From the NCBI GenBank assembly GCA_027257055.1, contig JAPVLO010000146.1:1612001-1676000 (forward strand): DNA of 64,000 nt. The letters run 5' to 3'. Positions 23,901 to 35,640 of the stretch are shown one piece after another. Below the pieces are notes generated by a model. That model saw nothing but the letters and a program-made list of their open reading frames with translations, was not told the DNA's origin and ran no database searches. Positions within the stretch are counted from its first letter, which is position 1. Every line of letters begins with the position of its first letter. This DNA is from Cephalopachus bancanus. Taxonomy: Eukaryota; Chordata; Mammalia; Primates; Tarsiidae. Both the position numbers and the translations under genes were made by a program.

Positions 23901-25287
23901 ACGTTGTCTGCAGTGCTTTCTCTGACGTCTGCTCTGCCCACACAACCCAAGCCTGCTCATTATTCGAACTCACATGTCACGTAATGACAGCGAAGTGACC
24001 GCTTCCTACCTCTCAGCGACATAAGTGGATGACTGGTCTTAGCCCTGGTCCTCAGTAGGGCATGTCTTTGCAGTGCCAAAGGAATTCTCTCATGATTAAA
24101 AAAGTTGCTGTTTTTTAAACAGGATGTTATTTTGGATTGAGGTGCTTTCTGATTAAACGAGACAACCACTCACAGATTTTGTGAGTGAAATGAGTGTGAT
24201 TTCTTAGTCATGGCCATCAACAACCGCAGTGTCACAAAGATGCACGCACAGGCTTTGCCGTTCCCGAGGGGAAGATAGTGGAGGCGGCGGCTGGCTCTAG
24301 ACAGCATGTGTCAGCTCGGCTTGGGGAGGGGTGCATTTTCATTTGGGGAGATGTAGAGTAATGACATACAACAACCTCTGCAGAGACTGGCTTCTGTTAT
24401 GTGAGTATCAATGGACAAGGGAGTTTCTCCATAACTTCTGGGAGCAAGAGCCCCAGCACAGTTCTCAGGGAGACTTCCCCAAGCCATGTATTCAAAGCTA
24501 GTTTGAATTCACCATTGGTAATCTGACCGAAATACAAGCCTAGTTTTCTCTCCATTCTTGGAAACCATTTCTTCCATTTCCAAGGACTCCATTCCAGTCT
24601 AGTCTCTCATATCTATCCCATAATTTGTTTTCATTATTCCATATGCACCCTCTACCTTAGGAGCTGTTTTTTTGCTGTTTGTACATTCCTATTACAAAAA
24701 TTCCCTGACCGTTCTTACGTGCCCTCTCCTAAGAGCCCTTCTACTTTTCTCAAAAGCGACCCCTGCAAGGCCCTTCTTGCAACTCCCAGCTCAGGACTGA
24801 GCTCTTCCAGCAATTCTGACTACACCCCAATAGCACAGCTGCTATCGGCACCAACACATTCCCATTCCCAGGGACTCCAGATGCCAGGCTCCACAAGTGG
24901 CAATAAAGGACATAATGGTGGGGCTATGACAGAATTCGGCAAGAAACCACCAGCGCTGTCAGCCTGTGACTGACTTGGCCTTTCACATTTTGTGCACGTA
25001 AACCTCATGTGCTCTGTATGTTTGTCTCCACTCAGTCCACTCATGATGCCTTCAGTTCTCTACTGACCTCCATGGACTGAAAAAACAAGTTCGCATGCCC
25101 ACTGCTGGGTTGTGAAATGTGTGTTGAGAAGTAGTATGCAACAGGAAATTTTAAAAATAAACAAGCACATCGGTGCCACTCAGTCTCCACGTGGCCTAAC
25201 TCCAGTCACTTCCCCTCTAGAGCATCACTTTCCTGTCTGGGATATAAGCAGTTTGAGCTAGATACTCATACATCATTACCCCAATAC
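23901..25287 (+). other. Intergenic flank, no gene recognised
   Basis: No full-length transposon. Open frames at 24,719-24,973 lack known motifs and splice context. A MIR-like piece lies at about 25,180-25,260 ('gtcacttcccctctagagc'). Confidence 0.6.
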
Positions 25288-25405
25288 TTTAAGCTCCTTC
25301 AGGGCAGAGATCATGCCCATTTTTTTTTTCCTTTTTTGTATTTTGTTCAATGCCAAGAACAATGTATGACACAAATGCTTAATAAATACTTGTCCGATAA
25401 ATGTC
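25288..25405 (+). repeat. L2 3' end
   Basis: 'ttaagctccttcagggcag' then 'caaatgcttaataaatac', in L2 order. Confidence 0.7.
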
Positions 25406-25498
25406 TATTTATCCCTTGCTGTTTTTGAAGCACTGCTTCAGGCATAGTAATGAACTTAAGCACTGGCCCTTCTTCATGAGGCTTTTACTCCTCTACAG

Positions 25499-25810
25499 AA
25501 GACACGGACTGGACATGGCGATACAGCCTGTAATTCCTGCACTTTGGGAGGCCAAGGTGAAAGGATTGCCTGAGAGCCCAGGGGTTCGACACCAGCCTGG
25601 GCAGCTTGGCAAGACCTCATCTTTACAACAAATCAAAAAAATAGCCTGGCGTGGTGGCATGTGCCTGTACCTGTATCTCCAGCTATTTGGAAGGCTGAGG
25701 CGGAAGGATCGCCTGAGCCCAGCAGGTCAAGCTGTGGTGGCCATGAGCATACCACCGCACTCCAGCCTGGGCAACAGAGTGAGACTCCAACTCAAAAAAA
25801 AGAAAGACAC
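25499..25810 (+). mobile_element. Alu, intermediate tier, with short target duplication
   Basis: Element 25,506-25,803 flanked by aagacac on both sides (25,499-25,505 and 25,804-25,810). Ends gactccaactc plus A tract. Confidence 0.88.
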
Positions 25811-25939
25811 ATTGGGTAAAAATGTACAAGTTTGATAATGTTCCGAAAGTGAAGCCTCAAGGTGCCAGGGGAGCCCACAATAAAGTGTTTAAACCCTAGA
25901 CAGGAAGAGAAGGTTTCTGTCTTAAAAAATGAACAGCAG

Positions 25940-26400
25940 TTAAGTATAAGGAGAAGATGGCAGTGGGAGGCAGTGAGGAGATGAAGAATATTCCAGGCAG
26001 AGAGAACAACAGGTAAGAAATCTGACAGAAGGGACTCATTCTCACTTTTTACTTTATAAGGTCTAAAACTGTTGAGCACATAAAAAGAGCTGGTTAGTTG
26101 AGTGAATGAATGACTAGATTTCTGCATCCTGGGCTGCTTCTAAAGCACTGAGAGTTTTGTGGGGAAGCTAGTTTTGACTTAAGCTTGAAGTGGGATACAG
26201 TTGCAAATGACATCATTGACAAGGGCTAATCTTCTATGTAATTATGCTTCAGATGGCTCTCTGGATGCTACTCAGTTCTTAATCCCATTAAGTTGTTAGG
26301 TCTTTGAACACAGAAACCAAAGCCTGCCATTCAGTACCCAGGGTAGTACCTGGCACAGTGCTGAGCACATTAGAGGTGCCATATTCTCAGCCTTAACAGT
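25940..26400. repeat. L2 pieces (reverse at 25,940-26,060, forward at 26,280-26,400)
   Basis: 'atattccaggcagagagaac' is reverse L2; 'gtacctggcacagtgctgag' is the forward L2 tail. Weak, diverged matches. Confidence 0.45.
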
Positions 26401-27071
26401 AAATGTCCCTCTCCAATATTCTCAGAAAGATTCCGGTCATCAACATGGAAGAGGCCTGAGTTCTGAAATTTATGCTTCTAGTTTGCATTTCGTTGAGTTA
26501 AAAAGACTTTAAAATAATGGTACCCTTAACCCTGTTTGAGTACCTGCTTCCTGTTATTTTGCCTTGGGCAGGGGACACTATTACTTAGCTGTGTGTCCTT
26601 CTCTGATCCATCTGAATTGCTCCTATGAGACCTGCCATCTCCCTAGCCCCACATGATGGTGGTATAGGCATGCTGACTCTTAAATTGGGTCAATCTGTAC
26701 CTTGCCTGTGAAGATTTGTTATTTTTTGTTTTATTTTGTTTTGCCTTGATACCAAAGAGGTAGTTCATCTTTATTGACAAACTATTTGGGGGACGTGGGG
26801 AGTGGGAACAAAACAAGGTCAGGCCTTGCCAGTGACTGTGTTTTCTGACATAAGATAAAAGCTGATTTCTGATAAGACAGAAGAATGTCAGTGAAGACAA
26901 GTGGCGGCAAGAGTTGAAGAGAAAGCCCTACAGGTCTCACATTCCTTGTTCCTTACGACTGAGGGTAAACTGCACCCTTGCTCTTCCAAGAAAGCGCACA
27001 CGTTCTGGCTGCAGCTAGCTGGGGATCCTGCCACTTGAGGTCATGAGCCCCAATTAGTGCATTTGGCCACT
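26401..27071. other. Intergenic, nothing recognised
   Basis: No repeat or gene that I can name. The 85-codon minus-strand frame at 26,643 has no supporting motif. Confidence 0.5.
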
Positions 27072-27388
27072 GATGACTCTAATTGTTATTACTTTTTGAG
27101 ATGGAGGTCTTACTCTGTCATACAGTCTGGAGTGCAGTGGCATGATCACAATGATCACAGATCACCGCAGCCTCAAATTCCTGGGCTCAGGCGATCCTTC
27201 CACCTCCGCATCCTATATAGCTGCAACTACATGCCTCTGCTTCCATGCTCGGCTAATATTTTTCTCTTTTGTAGAGACAGGTTTCATGATGTAGCCCAGG
27301 CCAATCTCGAATTCCTGGACTCAAGCAATCCTCCCTCCTCGGCCTCCCAAAGTACTGGGATTATAGGCATCTGGCAGATGAGTCTAAT
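27072..27388 (-). mobile_element. AluJ, antisense, with target-site duplication
   Basis: Old diverged AluJ 27,084-27,376. Flanks gatgactctaat (27,072-27,083) and gatgagtctaat (27,377-27,388) match 11/12. Confidence 0.9.
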
Positions 27389-27695
27389 GTAGAATCTTGA
27401 ATGAGTCATTGAGGTTACGAAGGGCAACCTCATAGTGTCAGGGGAAGGTCTAAGAGGTGGTCATCCAATCTCTGTCTGAAGTAGATGGAGAAATAGACTC
27501 TGCATTGCATCCCATTCCACAGTCCATGTTAGACCCACTTCCTAACACCTAGACTAAATCTCCCTGGATTTTATACTGCCTGGGACTAGCACTACCTGCT
27601 AAAAATATACAGCAATGGCTGATCCCTTTTTCACAAGGTAGTCTTTCAAATATTTTAAGTTAGCTAACTTACCATCCCTAATTTCAGAAAGCAGA

Positions 27696-27955
27696 ATAGT
27701 ATGTTGGCTAAAAATTCCTGTTCTGGAGAAGAATGCCTGAGTTCAAATATATGCGCCCTCATTTGTTAGCTATAGAGCCTTGAATGAACCACTTACTCTC
27801 TTCTCTAAGTTTGTTTTCTCATCTATGAAATGAGGATGTGGGGATAATACTAGTATCTGACTTACAAAGTTCAAATAATTAAAAGAAGTAACATAGATAA
27901 CGAACTTAGCACAACACTGAGCATATAATTACTCAATGAGTATTAGCTGTTGCTG
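27696..27955 (+). repeat. MIR, nearly full length
   Basis: Runs from 'gaatagtatgttggctaaaa' through 'gcctgagttcaaatatatg', 'tttgttttctcatctatgaa' to 'tactcaatgagtattagctg', the complete MIR order. Confidence 0.8.
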
Positions 27956-28569
27956 TGGTGGTGGGGATTGTAATTATTACCACCACTATTTATTCTTCTC
28001 TGTTTCAGGCATTTCTAAGGCCTTCAACCATTTGTCACTTACTAGAAATCACGTCATCTTGTTTGTCCTTTATATACCCTCTCCAGAATTAAACAAGTGG
28101 CTCCAGATGGGCACCGACCCAGGAGGAGTACTGTCAACTTGGCTTCCATCAATATAACCTATGATTCTGTTGTCTTTTTCTGCAGCTGTCTCATATACTC
28201 TTCCAGACTGTGCTTGTGGTCAAACCTCTCAGATCCTCCATGTGAATTGCGTCCTTATTCTGGCCTTACAGAATTTTGTGTTTAACCAAGCACATACATA
28301 GAAGTTCATTCTTGATAAAAAAAAATTTTTTCTTCTAGGTTGTGTCCAATATCCCAGTCTGTCAAAATCATTATGACTGTCCCATGACTGGCATTCATTC
28401 TGAATTATGCTGAAGACTTAAGACTCATCAAACATATTATTAGTTGTCACTGTCAGCTTTGTGTCACCTGCAAATCTGACAAGGGTGTTTCCTCTATCTT
28501 CATCCATGTCTTGATAAAATGTTAACTAAAATAGGGCCAAGTTCAATGCTTTGTAACTCTCAACTGGTA
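27956..28569. other. Intergenic, nothing recognised
   Basis: Includes a strong acceptor-like tract (ttcttctctgtttcag at about 28,008) but no coding-like exon behind it. Confidence 0.4.
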
Positions 28570-28810
28570 ATATTAATTGATAGTAATTGTAGCTACTGTC
28601 ATCTACCACATAGTTTACAAACTGACTTTAATACACATGATCTAAATTAATACTAGAACAACTTTATGTGGGTAGTAGTAGTGTTATCTTTATTTTTCAG
28701 ATAAGAAAACTATAATTCATATAGCTTAAATAATGTGGCCAAAGTCCCCCATCTGAGAAGCAGCACATCCAAGTAGAAATGTGGATCTTCTGACAATTAC
28801 GTCGCTCATT
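28570..28810 (-). repeat. MIR, reverse orientation
   Basis: 'tttttcagataagaaaacta' and 'cttaaataatgtggccaaag' are reverse MIR core motifs. Confidence 0.65.
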
Positions 28811-29929
28811 CAATGGTGAGGTCACCTCACTTGACCAAATTTGACACATATTTCCTCTCTTTATCCATAGAGAATTCATTAGGGCCTTTCTTGAGTGATT
28901 TGTAGCAACATAGACATGCTATATGTACTGTATTTTCTTCACAGAGCAATCTAGGGGCAAGCAGAAAGTGTGGAAGGCAGGGCAGAGCAGGGAGGGAGAA
29001 AGAGGTTGCTGGTAATAATAATGCCTACTTTTCTGTTTGCTACTGAGATTTAACCAAAAGATGTATATGGGTTTGACATAAGAGGGTCACCCACTAATGG
29101 CACCACTCTTTATCATCAGTTCCAACTCCTGTTCTTTAGTTTATTTGGTTAGTTTTCTCATTGCCAGTTGGAGACTATTCTAGTTGCCGACAAGGGATGC
29201 GAGAGAAAATTGAAAACACGTTAACATTTTTTCCCATCATTACCTTTGAATAGTAGAAAGAACTCCCTCTTCCTTGACAACTCCTTTGATCCAAAAGAAC
29301 CAAAAAGGGCATTTTTATTACCCTCAGCATTTGTCCAGCCTTCCTGGACTCTAAACTTCAGCCACCTTCCACTTCCCCTCAGGTCTATGCCCTGCTTCTG
29401 TTTGCCATCACGAGTAAACCCAGTCTCCTCCTCTTATATTTATTTGTTAAAATCTGAGTTCAGCTCTGGTGTATCTTTGTAATTAGATCGTTTCTGGAGT
29501 TGGTTTTGCTTACATATTTGCTTTATATATAGAATACATATGAAATAATAAGTACATATGTTTTATATAATTATATATTACAAAATATATATAATAGGTA
29601 TAGATTTTTGGCCTACTTTTCCCCTTTTTGACATTTTACAATGATAATCTTTTTTTTCTGGCTTTTCCAAGTCTTTTTGGCCATTACCACTCCTGCCACG
29701 AAATCATTCTTATAGCCTCTGAACTTTTGAAAACATCAGTTACAAACTCTAGGACACATGCTGATAATGACCAGCATCCATTTTCCTCACTGTCATGGCT
29801 ATAAAATGAAATGGTGACTTACTCCCAGGTGTATAAGTGACCAATTTCTACATCACAAACGGTTTTTTGTTTTGTTTCTTTTAGAATGATGTTTTATTGG
29901 CTTGTCCTTGGACTTCCACTTGTTCGTTA
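28811..29929. other. Intergenic, nothing recognised
   Basis: AT-rich; contains an ATATA-rich tract at 29,520-29,600. No gene or clear transposon. Confidence 0.5.
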
Positions 29930-30110
29930 TTCAACCTTGACAATGTCATTCATATTCTCTGAGTCTCACTACCACCATTTGCAGGATGGTAATAGCAAAA
30001 CTACCCAGTTCATTGGGCTGTCATAAGGATTAAACAAAATGATGTATACGGAACATATAGTACCATGTGTGATATAAAATAAACACTCACAAATGCCAAT
30101 TATTAAGAGC
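29930..30110 (+). repeat. MIR fragment
   Basis: 'gtcataaggattaaacaaaa' and 'aaaataaacactcacaaatg' follow MIR 3' order. Confidence 0.55.
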
Positions 30111-30310
30111 ATAAGTAATTGATTAGAACATCTGAAAACCATTCTTTGCTGGTCTGTCTCATCTAAGGCACAAGTCCTCCAAAGGAAGCAAAGAGCTCCC
30201 TCTGAACATTCAGGGCCAAGCTAGTAGTTTTGCTGAGCTCCCTCATAGCAGATCTTTCCGGGAGAGAAAGATATCCCCAATAGTTCACTGTCCACAGCTG
30301 CCTGAAAAAC

Positions 30311-30605
30311 CCTGGTCATGTGCAGTGATTCATATCTGTAATCCCAGCACTTTGGGAGACCCAGGTGAGAAGATTGCTTGAGGTCAACCTGGCCAACATA
30401 GGGAGGTCCCATCTCTCCCTCCCCACCCCACCCCCAAAAAATATATGTATATGCGTGCTTGGTGGTCTGTGTCTGTGTTCCCAACTGCCTGGGAGACTGA
30501 GCCAAAAGGATCTCTTGAGCCAAGGAGTTTGAGGTTGCAGTGAGCTATGATTGTGCCACCACACTCCAACCTGGGCAATAGAGTGAGACCCTGTCTATGA
30601 GAGAA
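30311..30605 (+). mobile_element. AluJ, old and diverged
   Basis: 'tgtaatcccagcactttggg' and 'gagcaatgagctatgatt'-like right arm ('gttgcagtgagctatgattg'). The tail has grown into the octamer array that follows. Confidence 0.85.
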
Positions 30606-30630
30606 ACTGGAGGGGGGGAGGAGGAAAAGG

Positions 30631-30718
30631 AAAGAAAGCAAGAAAGCAAGAAAGCAAGAAAGCAAGAAAGCAAGAAAGCAAGAAAGCAAGAAAGCAAGAA
30701 AGAAAGAAAGAAAGAAAG
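30631..30718 (+). repeat. (AAGAAAGC)n octamer array ending in (GAAA)n
   Basis: About eight copies of an 8-bp unit, then GAAA units, directly after an Alu tail. It arose most simply by expansion of the A-rich tail. The minus-strand 158-codon frame (30,384-30,860) is produced by this array and the Alu. Confidence 0.95.
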
Positions 30719-30980
30719 GGAAGAAGAAAAAGAAAGATCCTAGCAAGGAATCCCAAGCAACAAGGCAACTCAGGGCCTTCTTAGAAAGGAGCAGCTGGCC
30801 AGGCAGGGTCGGACAGTCAACCAAAAAATTGGACTTTAAAAATGTCCTGGAGAGTTTCACTCCCTGTGAGCTGGCTCTATGTGTCCTAGTGAGTGCAGGA
30901 TGGGAAAGGAAGGTAAACTAGATGGGAAGAGGCTACCTCAGAATCCTCAGAGGTGGATCTCTGCCTTTCTTATCACACAG

Positions 30981-31098
30981 CTTCTCTGGTTATATCCTAA
31001 GCAAGAAAAAGGTCAAGTCTTCTCTAGTTCTTGCCTCTGGGATATGGGCTTCCCAGTCATTGGTCTTGCTGGAGAAATATTAAAAGTTGTGGGGAAAG
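30981..31098 (+). other. Exon-like segment, unrecognised
   Basis: Bounded by acceptor 'tttcttatcacacag' (ends 30,980) and donor AAAG|gtacgt (31,099). One frame is open throughout, containing QEKGQVF and FPVIGLAGEILKVVGK. It does not join in frame with the 31,748 segment. No homology recognised; may be chance. Confidence 0.2.
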
Positions 31099-31747
31099 GT
31101 ACGTGTTGCCTGGTTCTTTCTTGATTTGTTATAGAACTTTGTGTGCTAACAGCCATGAAGTTTATGTAAGTTGTTTGTGGCACAGTAAAAAACAAATTAA
31201 AAACCTCAAAGTTTTGGCTGGGGAGGAGGGACATCCTGAATATTCTGGATTCTGATGAGTGCTGAGCACTGAAAACTGACAATGTAGTCAGCCTCTAGGT
31301 AAAAACTCAGTGCCTTTAGACTGTTTGAGAAAGAACCCCAAACTCATAAAACCAGAAATCCAGTTCTTCAGAACTTTCTCAGAGAGAAGAGATAAGTTAG
31401 AACAAACAGGGCATCAAGTCTTAGAATTATGCGAGAGACAGGAGCCTCAGAATACCCAGGAATCACTATACTTGCAAGTGGACTGGTCTTTCTTCAATTG
31501 CCACCTCTAGATACTCACAGACACATGTTCCCTGTCTTATTTTTCTACCGTCACAATGAACCCCATTCTGGTCTTCATTCAAAGCTGAACTTCAAACCCC
31601 ATCACTCTTTTTACACAAAAGGAAAGAGGAAATAGGAGTAAGAGATGGGAGGGGGAGGAAGAGTGTGGAAAAAGAGGGAACCAGGAGAGAAATTGTCTCA
31701 GAACACTCTATCCTTTAACTTGAATTTTGTTCGTTTCCCCTGTCTAG

Positions 31748-31918
31748 AATGTGGTCCCCGTTTTCTCAGACCTAGCTCGGAAAGCAGTAGATAAGCTGGT
31801 GGATAAGAGCCAGAAACTAAAGAGAAACAGAAACAAGCACATGGAGCCTTCTTTCAATTACGTAATTAAAAGAGCTGAGCGTGCCTTGAATGTCAAGGCG
31901 GGGGGTCATGACTTTTAA
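31748..31918 (+). CDS. Candidate terminal coding exon of unknown gene, or a relic of one
   Basis: A strong acceptor (ttcgtttcccctgtctag, ending 31,747) is followed at once by 56 open codons and TAA (31,916-31,918). The product is highly basic and looks protein-like: it contains FSDLARKAVDKLVDKSQKLK, later SFNYVIKRAERAL, and ends KAGGHDF. There is no starting ATG near the 5' end, as expected for an internal start by splicing. In the same frame a TAG stands at the acceptor, so it can only be read after splicing. I do not recognise the protein. Its phase (0) would also fit RIMS2 exon D, but there is no evidence for such a join. A pseudogene relic or chance frame is possible. Confidence 0.35.
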   Translation, partial: NVVPVFSDLARKAVDKLVDKSQKLKRNRNKHMEPSFNYVIKRAERALNVKAGGHDF

Positions 31919-32194
31919 GAGGACACTTAAAGTCTAGGGCAGAGCAAGCTTGGGAGTGCACAAACCACACCCACAGAGAGCAGGACCACAGCAACACTGC
32001 CACTGTCATGGGAAGGTCTCTGTTGGAATACAGAAGTGGCCATGGGAATGCTTAGCAGTTGCCTATTGCAAAATATAGGTGTCCATTATTTTTCCATTCT
32101 CTTAATATGGCAGTATTAGATAACTAGTCTACCCAGCCTACATATTTCTTATCTGTTGGGCTGGGTAGTTTATCAGCTAGATTTCAAACACAAT

Positions 32195-34098
32195 ATTTTG
32201 TACCTGGATCTAGAATAAGACAAAGATGCCTACTCTCATCACTGCTATTCAACATAGTCCTGGAAATCCTTGCCAGAGCAAGGTAAGAGAAAGAAGTAAA
32301 AGGCATTCAAGTGGGAAAAGAGAAAGTCAAACTATCTTTGTTTGCTGACAACATCATTGTCTACCTAAAAAAACTTCAGTAAAGTTTTGGGATACAAAAA
32401 TCAATGTACAGAAATCAATATCATTTCTATGCAAGCAAAAGGGAAACAGAAACAAGCACATGGATCAAATAATGCTCAAGCTGAGAACCAAATCAAGAGC
32501 TCAATTCCATTTACAATAGCCTGACAAAAAATAAAAATAAGATACCTAAGAATACATTTAACCAAGGAGGTGAAAAATCTCTACAAGGAGAACTATGAAA
32601 CATCGACAAAGGAAATCACAGAAAAAACAAACAAATGAAAAACATCCCATGCTCATGGATCAGAAGAATCGATATTGCTAAAATGAACCTACTACCCAAA
32701 GCAATCTACAGATTCAATACAATCCCTTTCAAATTACCAACGCCATTTTCACAGAATAGAAAAAAACAATCCTAAAGTTTTAAACAATCCTATGGAACCA
32801 AAAAAGAGCCCAATGGCCAAAGCAAACCTAAGTAAAAAGAATAATTCACCTCAATTTCTTGACCTAAGGCTGAAATATGCATAAAAAGGTCAGACTCCAG
32901 AAATCAACTATTTTGTGGATGCAAGCTGAAAAGTAGTTCTGGGAGATATTGCAATTCCAGACCCAAACCAGAGTGTCGACTTCAAGTTATACTACAGGAC
33001 CATAATAACTGAAACAGCAGTGGTACCGGCACAAAAATAGATAGATCAATGGAACTGATCTTAAACAAAGCCAACAAAAATAAGCAATGGGGAAAGGGCA
33101 CCCTATTCAATAAATGGTACAGGTAAAATTGGCTAGCCATATACAGAGAATGGAACTGAATTCCTAAATCTCACCATATGCGAAAGTCAACTCATGATAG
33201 ATTAAGGACTTAAACATAAGACCAGAAATGATAAAAATCCTAGAAGAAAATCTAGGAAAAACTCTTCTGGACATTGGCCTGAGCAAAGAATTTATGGCAA
33301 AGATCCCAAAAGTAAATGACACAAGAGCAAAAATGGACAAATGGGACTTATTTAAACTAAAAATTTCTGCACAGCAAAAGAGATAATCAACTTACCGAAC
33401 AGAAAACCTCAGAATAAGAGAAAGTACTTGCAAATTATTCCTCCAATAAAAGACTAATATCCATAATCTACAAGGAACTCAACAACAAGAAAAACACAAA
33501 CAACCTTATTAAACACTGGGAAAAGGACATGAAAAGACATATCTCAAAAGAAGAAATACAGACAGCCAATAAATACAAGAAAAAAATGCTCAGCATCACT
33601 AATCATCAGGGAAATGAAAATTAAAACCATAATGAGCTATCATCTTACCCTGGTCATCAAGAGTCAAAGAACAACAAACATTGGCATGGATGCAGAGAAA
33701 AGGAAACCCTCACACTCTGTAGTGGGAATGTAAATTAGTTCAACCTCTATGGAAAACAGTATGTAGATTTCTCAAAGAACTAAAGATAGAACTACTATTT
33801 GACCCAGCAATCCCACTACTGAGTATCTAGCCCCCCCCAAAGGAAATCATTGTATTTTTAAAAAGGCATCTTTAGCTACATCCAACAAATGTTGCCTTGT
33901 GGTTTCAGAACCATTTAGCCAAAATATTTGGTCCTACCTGTGATTGGTAGTTGGATCCATGAGCTACGTAGAAATGCCTCAATTCCTGCAAGGGAAGAGG
34001 GATTGGGATTGGCAGTTGAGGGAAACTGCCTGGGGGGGCAGGATACACCTCATCAACAACAGTACTGGTATAACCCCATATCTTTAAAATAAAAAAAG
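32195..34098 (+). mobile_element. L1, 5'-truncated, ORF2 second half with many breaks
   Basis: Reads as L1 ORF2 from about the reverse-transcriptase part ('gcctactctcatcactgct') through 'caaccaaggaggtgaaaaat'-like blocks to 'cccagcaatcccactactga'. 33,880-34,030 is not clearly L1, then the 3' end appears ('ggatacacctcatcaacaac' and 'catatctttaaaataaa'). ORF2 is broken by stops and small indels, so inactive. A foreign ~30-base insert lies at about 32,435; see findings. Confidence 0.85.
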
Positions 34099-34109
34099 AA
34101 ATGCACCAA

Positions 34110-35640
34110 TTCCAAATATATGGACATTTTCTAGCTGTTTATGTCTATTGATTTGTGTAATTTTGTTTTGGCCAGAAAACAAATTCTGCAAGATTTTATC
34201 TTTTGATATTTGTTGAGACTTATTTTATTGTCCAGCATAATGCTTATCTTGGCAACCATTCCAAGTGTACTTGAACAGAATGTACATTTTGCAGTTACTT
34301 GGTATAGTGTTTGTGTTCTATGAATATTAATTGGGCTGAGTTAATTGTTACTATTGTTTAAAAATCTTCTATAACCTGATTGCTTAATTATAACAATTAA
34401 TGAAACAGAAATATTAAAATCTGGAGCTATGTTTGTGGGTGTGTCTGTTTCTTCCTTTAGCTTTGCCAGGTTTTTTCTTCAGGTATTCTGAAATTCTGTT
34501 ATTAATTGTATACAATATATGACCATTATATCTTCCTGGTGACTTAAATTACTTATCATTATGCAGTATCCTTTTATCACTGGTAATATTCCTTGTCTGG
34601 AAGTTTATTTTGTGTTGATATACCTATACCATCTTTCTTGTGCTTAGTGTTTCCACTCTTTTACTCTTACACTATCTGTGCCAGTTTATTTAAGTTGTAC
34701 ATGATTGGCTTTTGCTTTCTAATCTAGTCTGATAGATTCTGCCTTTTAACTTAAATGTTTAAATTTAATGTAAACATTTAATAATTAATAATACAGTTGG
34801 GTTTAAGTCTGCCATCTTGGTATTTATTTCCAAGTTATCCTATCTATGCTTTTTCCAAGCTATCCTATCTTCTTTTTATTTTTTTTAATAGTTTTTAAAA
34901 TATTCCATTTTTATTCCTCTGTCTGCTTTGCATTAATTTGCTATAGTTGCTTCTAGATAGATTACAAAGCACATTCTTAACTTATTACTCTCACCTTAGA
35001 GTCAATATTTTACTAGTTCACATTAAATGTGAGAACCTTACAACAGCAAAATCCTATTTACCCTGCCTGGATATCCTTTATGCTATTGCTGTCATTTAGT
35101 TTGTCTATATAAGTAATAAAATGCTGTAATGCAATGTGTTATTTTGGCTTTAAATAATCAGTTGCATTTAAAAAAAAAATCAGAGAAGAAAAAATATTTA
35201 TTTATATTTCTAATAATATTTATTTTTTCTGTTCTCCCCATTCTTTCCTGTAGATCCAAGTTTCCATCTGATGTCATTTCCTTTAGTCTGAAGAATTTTC
35301 TTTAGCATTTTTTATAACCTATATCTGATGTCAGAAAGCTCTGTAAGCTTGTTTTCTGGAAATATTTTTATTTCACCTGAATTTTTGAAGTATATTTGTA
35401 ATTATTAAAGATATCTGTGTTGCTCCTCCCTCACTGAGGTACTTTAAAGGCATAATTCCATTGTCTCATGACCTCCATTGTTTCCCATTAAAAGTCAGCC
35501 ATAATTCATACCCTTGTTTGTTTTTAACTTTTAAAACATAGATATGCCAGCTTTTAAGATTTTCTTCTTACTTTTGGTTTTCAGTAGTACAACTACATTA
35601 TACTTATGCATGCTTCTCTTTGTAGCTAAATAACTATTAA
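34110..35640. mobile_element. Ancient L1M fragment
   Basis: Matches an old L1M consensus: 'tttgttgagacttatttt', 'attgggctgagttaattg', 'tatcttcctggtgacttaaa', 'ttaacttaaatgtttaaat'. Strand relative to the L1 ORFs not resolved. Confidence 0.55.

Noticed and set aside
24719..24973. 84-codon Ser/Pro-rich plus-strand frame near the RIMS2 end
   Set aside because: It has no recognised domain, promoter or splice signals; open frames of this size are common by chance in GC-richer DNA.
30631..30718. CRISPR-like regular repeat
   Set aside because: The 8-bp units are contiguous with no spacers; it is a minisatellite in a primate genome.
30384..30860. 158-codon minus-strand frame rich in FLAFLLSC repeats
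   Set aside because: It is produced by the octamer array and an Alu; the repeat gives an artificial hydrophobic protein.
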